Assembly (NCBI RefSeq): GCF_963678635.1
Contig: NC_087062.1
Span: forward strand, 84,530,012-84,594,011
Reading direction: 5' to 3'
Length of the DNA: 64,000 nt
DNA from: Symsagittifera roscoffensis
Taxonomy: Eukaryota > Xenacoelomorpha > Acoela > Convolutidae
In this document: positions 42,711 to 56,326 of the stretch, in pieces
How positions within the stretch are numbered: the stretch's first letter is position 1
Layout: the number at the start of each line of letters is the position of its first letter
The notes under the pieces: model-generated
Databases searched by the model: none
What the model saw: the letters and a program-made list of their open reading frames with translations, nothing else
Told to the model about the DNA's origin: nothing
Made by a program: the position numbers and the translations under genes

Positions 42711-44879
42711 AGACAAATTTAGGAAGTACTTATAAGAACTCAGAAAAATTATAAGCGCTATATCATCAACGCTACGGCGTGCTTTCAGTAAGCCAAAGTT
42801 TCTGTCTACCTTGTTTTTGGTTTAGAAGAACCATTGTTTTTGCTTATTCTTCTTTTTGATTGCACTTCACTGATTTTTGAGATTGCTCTTACTTCTAAAA
42901 GTGTACAACAAAGAAGAACTACCTCAGCTTCAACACTGCGTCATTAGTCAGATATAAGAACCAATTTAAACTGAAATTGTCTGAAAAACCTTTTTAAATT
43001 GAGGTTTGTGTCAAAGAAGCTGTCAATCACATCTGAGAACTAAAATTAAACTCTTTGAACAGTCAATGAAGTTTTTCTGATTCAATGATTTTTTCGTGTT
43101 CGCAGCGTATAAATAAAAAAAATCTATCCCATCTTTGTTTCAGTTTCTCTCACTTAGCATTGTCATGTAAAAAACTGTACATCTCTGATAAAGTTTTCAA
43201 AGGCAAAAAAAATCCCCCGATAAGTTGGACAAACTGAATTCTAGTTTGTTTGGTCGCGCGAAGCCGCACCGCATTTCTATTGGTGGAGGGAAAGTCGCAA
43301 TATATCGTTTGGTTAGCGATTTTTTGGGAGATGCGAGTGTCAAAACATGCCTGAAAAAGATGATACGAGCAAGATTATGAAATAAATACTAAAACACACA
43401 CCGATTCTAAAGTTCCTACCCATTTTTAATGGCCCGGAGCAAAGCCTTGGATTCTTGTTCTTGTAAAAATTTGCAGTTTTGCTTTCTTGTTTTTGTAAAA
43501 ATTAAAACTACTCAAATCTTAGTTGTTAAGTTGCTTGCATGCTATTCATACATCTGGGACCTGCTCGCGTTTGGTTGGGAGGCTAGTGCAAATTGTGATA
43601 AAGGGTGGGGGCGTCCGAAAATATTATCGGGTAAAACATATCACGGAGCTCTCAGGCCAATGTTTTTTTTTCTGTGAGATGGATGCTGAAGTATGGGGAT
43701 TTATTTTTAGGGTGACGGAAGCACTTTGTTCTGATGTTTTTGTCAGAAAAAACTTTATTCAGTTTTTTTTCATGCTAAACAAAATTTCAGTAATTAACAT
43801 TTCAAATACTCCTCTGGGATTTTTTTTTAATGAAAAACCAACAAAACTCAAACATAAGAATCATAATAATAAAGTACCAGATCTAAATTTAGTACCACTT
43901 TGTCACAATAACAATTCAACTTTTATTTTCACTATCGGGAATTAAACATGTCTCAGGATATATTAATTTGCTTAGTTAATAAATGAAGAAAATAAATCTT
44001 TAATAAGTGAGTTTTAGAATTAAGATTTTTAAAAGACAAATGTTTAAAATCTGAACGACTCAAAACAAAGAAAAGGAGCTTTTAAGATTTTTTTTATGGA
44101 TGTTGCTCAAGCCTTAACGATGAAACTGTTCTAATTAGTTGGTTATTTGTTTTCTCCAACTTGATTGGAGCAACATGGTTCGGTTTGGTTCAACTAGCAA
44201 GGTTTCCTACTTCACTGAGAAGTGTTCTAGAATTGTTTTCCGAGCGACGAGACAATTTGGTCAGGAAAATCACCCAAATAAGAAAAATGAGCCATATTCT
44301 TGATTGCAACATAATCATTTTACATTCATCTTTTATGAACTCAACAACCCGAGTAGACAAAAAAAGCTATTCATATAAATTCCGACAAGCATTTTTCAAA
44401 CAATCCGCTCACATCGAAATTGTATGGCTAAAAATATTTCAGACAAATCATTCATGGAAGTTAATGACTAGTTTTGTTGGTTTTAGGCGTCAGCACGGGA
44501 AATTATTTTAATAATTGAGCTTTAATTAGAAGCACTTACTACAAAAAGAAAAAGAATGCCTGTTTCTGCTTTATCTTTCATGACTTTCCTCAAAGGTGTC
44601 AGAATAATGAATTTTCTCGAGGGGAATCTCTATGAGCACACAATTTGTCCTAGCAAGAAAAGTAAAAAAAAATTAAAATCACTCGTTTTGTAAAACTTTG
44701 AAAATAAATAGTTGCCCTAAGCGTCACAAAAAAGACCTGGTAGTTTTTCATTATCAGAAATATGATGCTATTTTAGGGTATGTAAATTTTTTATCAACCA
44801 AAGTCTCCTCATGTTGCAGAAGTTTTTCAACACATTCTGATCCATTGTCAAAAACTAGTTACAGATAATTTTTAATCGA
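42711..44879. other. Non-coding stretch
   Basis: Frames at 43429-43945 and 44161-44511 on + have no motif, no splice context and AT-rich runs. No gene is called. Confidence 0.35.
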
Positions 44880-45059
44880 GTAAATATCGCGTTCTTACAT
44901 GATATTTAAGATCAATTTAAATCGAGTTTAAATCGATCCAAATCAATCTTCATCTCTTAAATTTAATCAACGTACTTTTTTCATACTAAAATCAATCTAA
45001 ATTCAATAAACGTACTTTTTTCATACTAAAATCGATCCTAATCCATTTTTGTCAGTGCG
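44880..45059. mobile_element. Truncated copy of the short TIR element at 30048
   Basis: The right end CCATTTTTGTCAGTGCG and the AAATCGATCC interior match. TACTTTTTTCATACTAAAAT occurs twice in tandem. No left terminus is visible. Confidence 0.55.
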
Positions 45060-45485
45060 GGTGGTTTTAGTATGGCGATGTCTTAGTCTTTTGCTTGAGT
45101 TACATACCAACATTGTTTTTCTTGCCTCTTCTTCAGTTACATATTTGGTTTCTTCGTATACGGAGTTTTTTTCCGTTTTGAAATTTCATTATTATGCAAC
45201 TGTTCCATTTAGTGAGAATTGGGTTAATCACGTAAGTGACATATGCTATCAAATTTTCTCACTTTGAAAGAACTTTTCAAAAATACTTGTGTTGTTTTCC
45301 ATTTTGATTGAATCTAGTTTGTTTGCTGTTTCTAATAAATTGAACCCATAACAATCAACTGCTTTAACGCTAGTTTCCTAAGTTTGAGCAAGCTGCTTTT
45401 GAAGAAACAAAATCCTAAACGATTAGACACAATTATTGAGTTTTAGGTTCTTTTTAATTTAAAAATAAAAACGTTTTCAAATCCT
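45060..45485. other. Non-coding stretch
   Basis: No feature recognised. Confidence 0.35.
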
Positions 45486-46013
45486 AACAAGACTGCTCGT
45501 ATCAGAGCGAAGCCCTGAATGTTCCGACTGCCTTTTAAGGTTTATGGAGCAGTAATAAAATTAAAAAATTAAATGAACTTTGATCAAAAAATGAAAAATT
45601 TTTTTCTAAAATTTTTTATGAAAACCATCCCCCCACACGCCATATACAGTACAAAGAATCTAATTTGCTCCTTGTAGCAAACCAATTATGACAAATAGGC
45701 TTCTTTCAACCAATTTGGAACGATTTCTAAGACGGATTAACTCTCCGCTTACGCGTTAATAGCGCGAAATATATCGCGTGTTAATTGTCCCAAATTGGCC
45801 AAAATGGCAATCTTTAAACCCCCGTAACTTTACGAAAAATAATCACAGGTGAAATATCTCTTAAAATTTGAGCTCAGGACAACAATACCTTTCAAATGAT
45901 TAAAAAAATTCCGTCAAAAATGGCTAGTTAAAAAGTCGAAATTTGTCTGAAGAAAAAAAAAACCCACCCCGAGCACAAATATTCCGTTACTTTTGTATCG
46001 AAAGTCGGAACAA
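45486..46013 (-). repeat. RepA copy 10
   Basis: Full length, inverse orientation. It faces copy 11 across 192 bp, giving a large inverted pair. Confidence 0.85.
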
Positions 46014-46205
46014 AAAGAGCTTGAGTTATTAATTGCCACACTCTTGAGTGGATTCTCAGACTCATGATTACTGCTATTTCTGCCAATCTCGATAATTTTT
46101 TCGAATTTTCACTGAGCAACAAGTGATCAATTTCATCTTTTTCCTAGCGTAAATTTTTTCAGTTGTAGTAGCACTATTTTTGTTTAGATCATTGTTATTG
46201 TCGTT

Positions 46206-46647
46206 GTTGTTCCGACTTTCGATACGAAAGTAACGGAATATTTGTGCTCGGGGTGGGTTTTTTTTTCTTCAGACAAATTTCGACTTTTGAACTAGCCTTT
46301 TTTGACGGATTTTTTTGATATCATTCGAAAGGTATTGTTGTCCTGAGCTTAAATTTGAAAAATTAACGCGTAAGCGGAGATTTAATCCGTCTTAGAAATC
46401 GTTCCAAATTGGTTGAAAGAAGCTTTTTTGCCATAATTGATTTGTTACAAGGAGCGAAATCTATTGTTTTGTTTTTAACATGGCGTGTGGGGGAAGATTT
46501 TTACAAAAAAAAAAAATTTAAATTTTTGAAAAAAAAGTTTTCATTTTGTTATATTTCACCTAATTTCTTAAATGTTATTACTGCTCCATAATAATTAAAA
46601 GGCGGTCGGAACATTCAGGGCTTTGCCTTGGTACGAGCAGTCTTGTT
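46206..46647 (+). repeat. RepA copy 11 with internal deletion
   Basis: Both ends are intact but about 100 bp around the GATATATTTCGCGC block are missing. Confidence 0.85.
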
Positions 46648-46829
46648 GTTATCTAAGGAACTTGATTTATGAGAATCATTGGCAAGCATGACAAGCTTCA
46701 AGCGAAAGTACCTAAGTGGCAATCAGCGAAGTAGATGAGGAATAACAGGGGCCCGTTGATTTTCCGCATCTTGACTTTCGGGTTTCAAGTCACACTTTCT
46801 GAAGTTTTGTTAGCTTTCAGTCTCATGCG

Positions 46830-47263
46830 CAGTAGCGGATTTAGGGGGGGAGCGGGGGGGGCAGACGCCCTTTTCTCTGAGGGTTTCGTCCCCCTGCCGA
46901 CCCAAAGGGTCTCCCCCTTTGTACTATTTTGAGATATCAATATTTGGTGATAGACCCTAAATTTTTTCTAAAGGCGCCTTAGCCGACAATAAATATACCA
47001 ATTTTGAGAGTGGAGCGCGCGCCAAAAAACGCAATTTTCTGGTAGAAATTTTCCAAAAAGTGCCTAAAAACGCCTTTTCATCCTGTTTTTTTTTCTTCTA
47101 AATTTGCCTGCGGCGCAGAAAATTTGGTCAAACTAGGGTCATTATAGTACTTTGGGAGAGCTCAGAAAGTCAATTTGGTCGACCTAAAAAATAGGTCGAC
47201 AAAATTTGCAATTTTTTTTCGAAAATCCGCCCCCCTCTCGAGAAATTCCTGGATCCGCGCCTG
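46830..47263 (+). mobile_element. hAT-type MITE with perfect 8-bp target duplication
   Basis: Flanked by CTCATGCG at 46822-46829 and 47264-47271. Terminal repeats are CAGTAGCGGATTTAGG and CCTGGATCCGCGCCTG. It is 434 bp, the longest copy here, and serves as reference for the copy split by the LINE. Confidence 0.9.
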
Positions 47264-47808
47264 CTCATGCGATTTTAATTTGCAGTCGTTATTGCTGTCA
47301 GACCTTACTTTTTTGGAGTAATATCACAAATGAAAAAGTCAAAAATTTGGACATTCAGTTGATAAGCTGTCAGTGTTTGTTCAAATTCTTGTTTTGGTAA
47401 ATCTTTGAACACTTTTAAGATAACTACAGTCCTGTCAACTTTTCAAGTCACATCAATGTTTATTTGGTATTTTCGAGACAAATGACAGTGTGCATTTATG
47501 CAAAAGTTTTCATAAATTTTGCTGAAGGCCGGCAATAGTGAAATTGGTCGATAATTTGAGATTTCTCCAACAGAACCAGATTTGAAACAATTTTGCCAGT
47601 TTACCTGGGAAAAAAATTCCGATCTAAAAAATTGCTGACAATTTTGAAAAATAGGAGAGTGAAAAATTACTATTTGTTTGAAAGAAAAATACATAGTTCA
47701 AAATTAATTTTTGAGTTTTCTCCAGTCAATTTATTTAAAATGTTCAGCACGTCTTCAACAATAGTTAAACTAACAATTTTTGATTCTAACTGTGGGGAAA
47801 ACAAATAA
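47264..47808. other. Non-coding stretch
   Basis: On the - strand around 47480-47590 a short peptide with NYRPISLLPAFSKIYE resembles the RT fingers of a CR1/jockey-type LINE. It is probably an old LINE scrap. Confidence 0.5.
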
Positions 47809-48371
47809 TTGTTCCGACTTTTGAAGAAAACGGAATATTTATGCTCGGTGTAATTTTTTGTTCGGTCAATTTTCACCGATCGAAATAATAATTTTCAACA
47901 ATAATTTTTAAGCCCCATTGAAGATATCAATTTTCTGAGCTCAAATGAAAAAGATATTCCACCTCCGATAATGTTGGAAAATATCTAAGTGTAAAATTTT
48001 GAGTCGTAAGAAATTAATCCGACCAAATAGCTAGTCTCAATTCAATTTGGAACGATTTTGTTGGGCGGGATAATTTGCCCCGCATAAAAAATTCGCGTTA
48101 GGCTCTCAGAATTATGAATATTTATTTCGAAGCGCGCACAAATTAGTTCAGAACATGGAAAATTTGGCAATTTTCAAACCCCCAGAACTTTTCGAAAAAT
48201 AATAGGACGTTAAATATTTTTTTTACATTTGAGCTCAAGAAGTTGATATCTTCAATGAGGAATAAAAAATTATTGTAAAATTTATTGTTTCGATCGATGA
48301 AAGTTGACCAAAAAATGATAAAAAAATCACACCGAGCATAGATATTCCGTTTTCTTCGAAAGTCGGAACAA
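47809..48371. repeat. RepB foldback element (563 bp)
   Basis: It begins TTGTTCCGACTTTTGAAGAA and ends with the inverse TTCTTCGAAAGTCGGAACAA. The two halves are imperfect inverted repeats for about 200 bp (ATTTATGCTCGGTG/CACCGAGCATAGAT, AGATATCAAT/GTTGATATCT). It shares its outer ten bases with RepA, so the families are related. Confidence 0.8.
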
Positions 48372-51300
48372 CAAGCTTATTGGTTTTTTTCAAGAACTTT
48401 CTGTTCTCTTAGGTTTTGTCCACGAGTGTTTTAGAGAGTTTTTTTAATAAAATGAATAAATTGTTGAAGATACAGAACTTAGCTGCTCTATCACGTCCTT
48501 ATGCTTTATCTTGCAGAAGAAGTATCGAGTTCATACTGTTAATCGCCAACAGTTTCCAAAATTTTATGCGAGGTTGTTTCCGTTGTTTTATTTTAACGGA
48601 CATTTTAAAATTTTAGTTTTGCACATGATAAAAAAAAGGTCAAAAATTGGACTGAACTATGTTTCTGAACTTTTCATTTTTTTGAAATTAAATACCTTCA
48701 CTAACACCTCATTTGATCTGTTCACCATCGTATTTTTATAATAGTTTTCAGATTTTTTTTTAAAAGGTGCCACTTGTTGGAATGTTGTCCAAGTCTTGGT
48801 TAAAGTTATTACTACGTGTTTGTCTTAAATATTTAGACAGGTTGCAGAGAACTTTCCACTTTCTATTTGTCACTGCTGAAAATTGCGAAAAACTCCTGAA
48901 CTACTGCCCTTATTTTTCATTTAAAAAAGCGTTTGAATCAGGTCCCACGATTGTCTACCGAAGTACAACCTTTGTCAACGACGTTTTTGGCTAAGTTTTT
49001 AACACTGAAAACCGCTAAATATCCTTGAGATCATTCCAGCTTCATTAATATTGCTAAGAACGGTTGCTAAAGATTGCGTTCATGTTTCTCTACTAACTGT
49101 TGTTTTTGTGGCGTTACACTCGTTACACTTGCTAAAAATTGCGTAAAACTACAAAAAAATGATTGTTTAAATTATGAAAACTGGAATTAGACACTTAAAA
49201 TTGCGTTTAAAAAATGAACCGTCGCTCAAAATTGCAATCAGTACAAATTCAATCTGTAAATCATTTCGAAGTTTGTTTGTTTTCTCGAAACCTAAGAAAT
49301 CTAAATATTGCTGCCTTATGATATAATTAGAAAGAAAAACAACCTGTGAAATATAGTGAAAAACAGAGTAAAGAGTGGGAAAGCAAAATACTACCATTTT
49401 CGAAAAAGAAAACGTCCTAATTATAGTAGCGTAGTTTTTGCAGCAAACTATATCAAAAGTCTTAGTTTCAGCTAGCGAAAAAGGAAAAAAATAAAGAATA
49501 GCGCTTCAATGCTCTAATTGGCATTTTGTTGCCTGACAAAATTGTTATTAAAAGATGAAAGATTTTTAACGTCACTGATAGTGTGGACTCTGTTAAGTTG
49601 TATCAATTTCGGAGATATTGCTTATAGGCATGTAATTTTTTCCCGTTATCATCCGAAAAAAAAGAATCAAAATTACAGAGTTCCTAGAGGAAACAATAAC
49701 ACACGTTTTTCAGCTTCGCGCAGGTTTTTTTCGTGAAAAATGCTCACTGAAATGTTTGTTATTAAAATTTTTTGCTAAGTTTTAATATAAACGTCCTTTA
49801 GTTTCCGTCGATAAAATTAACAAAAACTGATGAAAAGAACAATGGTTGAAGGAAACATGTTCGGTAGTTCTTCATATCCCTGTGAATTATGATAGATTTT
49901 GAAAGAATCTCCAAGCAATTTGGAGCTTTTTAAACTGATTCAAAAACTGAAGATATTATTCAGCAGCATTTGTAGCATCAAAAGAAGGGTTCTTTGGTTT
50001 GAAAAAGTTTTACTGCTGTATCTTCGCGTTGCTTTGTTTGTTCTACTAATTTTCACTGTTATTTAGTTTTATCTTTTACCTCAGAAGTTTTTCTTTTTTA
50101 AATTTTTAAATTTTTCTCCCAAATAGCCCAAAGAGCAGTTTGCGTCGTCAGCAATCGTAAAAATTTGTTGCACATTTTTTAACAATAAAAAGTTTCATAC
50201 ATTTGTTATTGCTTGTAGAAGCCATTTCAAATGTATTAATTGACCTTACCGAAAAGTTAATTTATCAAAACTTAATTTGCCTAACATATTTATTCAAAGT
50301 ATTTTGTTGATTTTCTATAAAAACAGAGAACTGATGATTAAAATAGCGAGGAAGATAACTGAAAGTTGCTAGATAACCATCCGTCCCAGAAAAACTTCAA
50401 ACATTATTATGACAATTAGCGCTTTTTTATGAAAGACTGCTTTTCAAGTATGTTTTGAAGAGTTTTAAAAAAGACTGAAAACGTTGAAAAAAAGCAAGCG
50501 TAGCAAAAATGTTTTACTTTGAACTCGATATCTTACTAGTTTTTATAGATATTTTGAAAATTTTGATTTTGGTTTGCTTTTTGATTAATTTTTTTTATAA
50601 ACAGAAGAAAAAAGATTGAAAAAAAAGAAGTTTCTTAGTTCTTTTTCTTAAGCCTATTTAAATTAGTTTTCAGCGTTGCCTCCAAAATTTTACCTCAAAG
50701 AATATTGTTTTTTTTTGCGAAGGGGTCAACACTTCATTTTATAGGTAAGTTGGAACTTCTTGACCACGAAAGTGGTGTGTTTTTATTTGGAGCCCGAAAC
50801 GCCCTAAAATTTAGTATGCATTGACGACAAAAGTACTTTTGAAAAATTGGTTTTTGTTCCATTACAGGGGAGACCTACTGAGTAGTGTGGGTATTAAAAT
50901 TTTAAAAACAGTGAGAACTTCCGGGCTATTTTCTCAAAATTCACAAGGAAAAAAATTTAATTTAGGTTTTGAATCAACGTGTAGCTTCATCCTTCAATAA
51001 AATGTATTTACGTTCAAATTTCGGCTCTTTTCCAGTTCCCCCTTCAATTTTTTTCTGAAATTAAACTTACAAAAGCCTAGTTAAATTGACTTCTCATGCT
51101 CTTAACTGCAATAAAACTGTCAGCGCGGTTAATTGAAAAAACTGTACAACATTTTTCACATGCAATATGACAGGTGAACAACTTTCAAACTACTTTTTGA
51201 AGTAGTTTTACACGGGGTAGGAAACTGGAATAGCGCCCCAACTTCTAATTCCCAGTCAAAAAAGGTCCCAAGAGATGAAAAATATAAAAACTGTGTTTTT

Positions 51301-52471
51301 TTTACGGTAACATAGTTTTTCTGCGACAAATTTTACGAACCCATATCAGAACAAAAATTGGTTTAATATGATACCCCAAAGGTCATTTTACAATTGTTAT
51401 TTGATGCATATAAATATACCCACCAAAAACTCACCCTAGAAAACTGCCCTGCAAAAGCTGACCCAAAATTACTGCACAGCAAATTCCAACCAAAAACTGC
51501 CCACCTCATCCTAAAAACGGCGCGACAAAAACCCATCCCGTGCAGTTGCCTGGAAAAAAAAACAAATCTCGAATTTCTAGACAACAAATCTTAAACGCCT
51601 ATGCTAAAAATCCCATCCTATGTCATGCACCTAAAATTTCTCGGCAAAAACTAGACCTTGGTCGGACAAATTATTTTTTTATGTTGATTTTTGATCATAA
51701 TCTTAAGGTGTAATTACTTCTATAAATTTTTTCGTTAAGTCATGATAAAACTGCACTGGAAACTGTGGTTTTTCCAGCTACGAAACAGCTAGTGTTCATA
51801 TGCTGGTGTTGATACGAGTAATTTTTGTTGGTATCTTTTTGGTTGGCAAGCAAGCCTTCCTATCAAAATTTTGTTTTTTTTTTGTGCGCAGATTGATCTC
51901 TAAAATGCATTTTTTATGTAGGTTTTAGGTTGACTACAATTTTACACATGCGGCCATGCAATCTTTTAGAATTATCGAGGCTATTTTGATTTTGCTAATC
52001 GCCTTTTCAGTTTTTTGTTTTAGCTAATTGCTTTTGTTGTGCTTCAAGATAATTTTTTTTGCGAAATAGAATATAAAAATGTCATCGTTTTCTTAGTATT
52101 TTAAATACGTTGGTCTTAAAAAAAGCTCCATTACCGACTGAGATATTAGAAAAAATACCAAATGAAGCTTTTGTGCTCAATTTACTTGAAATTTATATTC
52201 ACGAGAAAAAGAAAACTGAGCTAATGGGAAGTCTGCAAGTTACCATTTCTATCTGGCTCTTACCTTAATTGCTATCCAAAAAAGTTTCGGCTGCTAATCT
52301 TAAGTGAATTTTTTCTCAAATACCTTTCGTAAAAATTGCCGATTTTCAGTTTCTCACTTTAAAACATCAATAAATGTTTCCCCTAAAAAATATTGGCGTC
52401 AAAAATGCACGTTTTAAGAAATTGTGGTCTGTTTTTTGTTCTTAATTTCGTCTAAAATTCAGACCTTTTTT
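48372..52471. other. Long non-coding stretch
   Basis: No supportable gene. At 51410-51640 a patch shifts to A/C-rich sequence with repeated AAAACTGCCC-like words, possibly an old repeat. Elsewhere AT-rich with homopolymer runs. Confidence 0.4.
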
Positions 52472-52765
52472 TTGTTCCGAATTTCAAAGAAATTGATAGA
52501 TGTTTGCTCTTGGAATGGTTTGTCCTCAGACATTTTTCGAGTTTCAACTAAAAATTTTGGACGAATTTTACTAAAATATTATTCGAGGAGTGTTATTGTC
52601 CTATGGTATATTTAACACTCTACATAGTGTGTGGATTGATTGTTTTCAAAAAATCAAAAAAAATTATGAAAGCGAAGACTACCTTTTAAAGCGAAGACCA
52701 CTCGAGATTTCTTAAAATACCCTCAGAGCTTTGCGGGTATCGCCCTAATACGAGCCGCCTTGTTT
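52472..52765 (+). repeat. Degenerate RepA copy
   Basis: Diverged internal blocks end with CGCCCTAATACGAGCCGCCTTGTTT, clearly the RepA right end. Confidence 0.55.
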
Positions 52766-53082
52766 CGATTTAACATAACTTGCCGTACTTATGGCCTTGT
52801 TTAGAAAAGCAGTTTTCAGGTTTGCTCATAGTTATCTCACAAACTATTCGTATTGACAGAGGAGGTATTGTAATCAATTATCCGAGTAAAATGAAAAAAT
52901 TTTCGCATAAACGCTAATAAACTTACCTCAATTAGGGTAAAAAGGATTCTATTTGATTGCTTTTCATACTTGAGTTAATCATTTCAAAAGTTAATTAAAC
53001 CCATTTTAGATGTATATAATGATACATATACTAATTATTTAAAATTTATTCAAACTAAATTTCAAGTTTACATAAATTAAAA
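52766..53082. other. Non-coding stretch
   Basis: No feature recognised. Confidence 0.35.
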
Positions 53083-53362
53083 CAAGACTGCTTGTATCAA
53101 GGCAAAGCCTTTTAAGGTATATGGAATAGTGTTTCCTTTAACAAAAATAGAGTAAAGTTTTCTTTACAATTTCAAAAAAAAAAACATATTTGTTTTTCAG
53201 TAAACCATCCCCTCACGCGCTGTTTGAAATGCAAAGTGATAAATTTTGCATATGGCAAAGTATTAAACAGTTCAATTAGCATGCCCCATTTCAAATTGGA
53301 ACAATTTCTAAGACGGTCTAAGTCTCCGCTAACGTGTTAAAAGCACAAAAAATATAGCTCAA
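53083..53362 (-). repeat. Degenerate RepA copy, truncated
   Basis: Right end AACAAGACTGCTTGTATCAA followed by the CCCCTCACGCGC and TCTAAGACGGTCTAAGTCTC blocks. Confidence 0.6.
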
Positions 53363-55682
53363 AACACATCACAGAACATAAATAATATTTTTTGCATCAA
53401 ATGTACTGTTGACTCATTTACAGTGTGTTTCAGATAAGTTTCGTCAGAAGAAGTTCGATCCTTTCACTTCGAGTTACTTAATGTTTTTTTTAAAATTGAA
53501 TTTATACAGAATCTTTTGGGTTTTATAAAGATTGTATGCAGGTTTTGCATTGAAAAAAGCCCAAGATTTGGAGAAGGTAATCTATTACTTTGGGCTGAAA
53601 AAGTTTAATTTTATCAATTTTGGTGTCATGATGTGAGAAAAAAAACATAATTTTTTTTTAAATTCGAAATTGTCTCTTTTTATGGTTTCTGTTTTTTTTT
53701 TAAAAAAACGGTTTATGGGTTTTAAAAATACGTTTAAATTTATAATATGTACGGTTTTTGATTTATAATATGTACGGCTTACTCTTTTTTTTCACTAATA
53801 CTTTCACAAAAAAAACGGAACACAAGTTTGTCACTTGAGAGCTATTTAACTTCTGATTTTGCAAAAAAAAAATTCAATTCAGTAGTTTCTTGAGAAATTC
53901 AAATTCAATTAAGTTAAAGCGCTCCTGATTTTTTTTTGCTAGCGGCTCTTCAGATGAACATGTTTGTTTGTTGTACATGTAGCACAAAATATTCCGATAA
54001 CAGATAACTAATTTTTTTTTACAGCAGTCCAAACATATCTTACTTCGTACCACCTTCCAACTTCTCCCACAAACTCAGTCAACCTCATCCCGCAGTCTTC
54101 AGATTCCAAAATCTAGGTATGCTTTTTTTGTGGGCAAGGGGGGTATTGATATTGATAATATTCAATTTCATGAACTTTTCCATAATCAAAAGCTTTCATT
54201 TCTTCATGTTTTTGCAGAAGTATCAACTAGCAGCAAGAACAAAATACGTGCAGAAATAATTGGTTCTTAAAGATTATGTGCAAAAAAAAATTGAGTAGCC
54301 AGCGAAAAACGAGATTATATTCAATTTTAATATTTTTTCTGCGTTCTTTTTGTTGGTAACACACATTTTTTGATTAATTTCATCTGTGATTCGTTTCCCC
54401 GTGGTCTAAAATTAGATCGATAATCGAAAATTTAGGCAACCATTTAGACTGCACGAATCTCGATAATGATTAATTTCCCATGGAATTCGGCGCGGGATTG
54501 TATAGCGTCTCTTTCATGCATAGCGTTTTTCATCGTATGGCTGTTAATTTGAACGTATGGCTAATAATTTGAAAGGCCGACTACAAAAAAGCTTACAACT
54601 CTTTTATTTGAGTTGTTTATCTGCATAAATTTCCGATTCAAAATTAAACATAATTTGTTAAAAAAGTCGAATATCACAAAATTTTGCCGATTCGAAAATT
54701 CTACTCAAGCAGTTCATTACACTCAACTCAGTCTATGTCAAAGTCATTTTCTTCGCAAAAAAATGAGCGTAATTTATTACAATCTACTTTTTGTTGTTTT
54801 GTGTAATGATTGGTGTAAGAACAGGGGAAAATTGTAGCACCGAAGCAGCTGTCATTTATGGATTTTTAATCATTAATTTTGAAGTGAAAATAACAATTGA
54901 AACAAAAGATATAAAAAACAACCCATCATGTGGGGAATTTAAAATTGATAGCTGAAGGAAATCGAAAATTTCTATACATGGAAGTTTTGTCTTTTGCAAA
55001 AAAATGATACAGGGAGCCACAACATAAAAGAGCAAGGCCGTTTTTTCATTTGCTGTATTTGAAAAAAAAACATTTGCTGCTTCCATATAACAAATAATTT
55101 CCCTTCTTTTTTAAAAAAAAATTTATTAGCGAAAATTAAAAGACTAATATCAAAAGAAGGCGTTCATTGTGAAAGAAGCAAAAAAAAATGGACCCCAGTC
55201 AATTTTCTCCTGCTTAGTTTCAAAAAGTTTTCAAAAAATCTATAACTGATACAGTTTTTTTTCTTGTTCATAGGATATGATTAGATTAAAAGGAATTTCT
55301 ATTGATTTTTATAAAAACATTTAAAAGACATTTTATTTACTCTCACATTCCTAATGACTCTTTTTCTAATATTTATCAAGAAAAAGGCCGATTAAGCGTT
55401 GAAATGATATAATTTTGGGAGGTTTTCTAAATGATAAGAATTTTTTATGATTAGAATAAGACAGTTATGTTTTTGAAAAATTTCTTTGTGCCGATGAACA
55501 ATGAAATCTGTTCAAAAAAATCGATTCGTTCAAATTTTTACACAACAAATCCGTAAAAATATTTTAATTGTTTTAGCCTTCAGTCACATCTTCAAGAAGA
55601 AACAATGTTGGCTACAATGCAATGTTTGATTTCCTAATTGTAATTGCGTCCATGTTCAGTTGTTTGTGTTCCAGATGAGGCC
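53363..55682. other. Non-coding stretch
   Basis: T-rich with many homopolymer runs. No gene recognised on either strand. Confidence 0.4.
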
Positions 55683-55684
55683 TA

Positions 55685-56121
55685 GGAAGTAAGACGAAAC
55701 GCAAATTAGACGTGACCAACAAAAACGAATTTAAACGTCGATGCAAAATTACAAATAAGGGAAAGTAGACCTAATTGTATTGTCCGTGTCTGAAATTTGT
55801 TTACTGACTACAATTAAGTTTCGTTCGAACGTTCTTAAACGCAAATCAGTTTTTCACAATTCCGCAATTTTTACATGCCGCAATTGCATAACTTATGCAT
55901 TTCAAAAATGTTTTATAATATTGAGATTAACGTTTTATAAATCAATTGTGACAAATATGTTGATATGCAATGGGATCATAGACTATTTTTATAATTATAA
56001 AAACTTGTAAGTTTTGTTAGCCCTCGGCTTTTTGTCTAAAATGTTAGTTTTGCAAAAAAAAAATTTAACGTCTAAATTCGTTTTTGTTGGTCACGTCTAA
56101 TTTGCTTATCGTCTAATTTCC
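55685..56121. mobile_element. TA-flanked MITE with about 55-bp inverted repeats
   Basis: The left arm (AAATTAGACGTGACCAACAA region, 55685-55736) and right arm (56068-56121) are near-perfect inverted repeats. Outer ends are GGAAGTAAGACG and CGTCTAATTTCC, each bordered by TA (55683-55684, 56122-56123), as expected of Tc1/mariner-type MITEs. The interior has no transposase. Confidence 0.75.
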
Positions 56122-56141
56122 TACCCGCCCCCACGCTCCAG

Positions 56142-56326
56142 ATGTTTGTCTTTGTGTGAAAACAAAATTGTTTGGGGTTTTGATAAAAGTAACTTTGGAA
56201 TCAGAAAAACCGCTAGATGACATCAATCTCACGAAAAAAATTGCTCCAGGCTTTGAAAAAGAAGCCGGAATCTTGGTGGCAAATCTGAGCATTCTTGATG
56301 TGCAGCAACTTATTCCATTCAAATAG
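56142..56326 (+). CDS. Possible terminal exon or exon remnant, unknown product
   Basis: A pyrimidine-rich acceptor (CCCCCACGCTCCAG) precedes a 61-codon frame ending in TAG at 56324. The peptide is mixed and charged (with KVTLESEKPLDDINLTKKIA and EAGILVANLSILDVQQL), unlike the AT-rich noise around it. I recognise no family and found no upstream exon. The acceptor lies just right of the MITE. Confidence 0.25.

Noticed and set aside
43429-44511. Frames of 82, 140 and 116 aa
   Set aside because: AT-rich chance frames with Phe/Asn/Lys runs and overlapping phases, without domain or exon signals.
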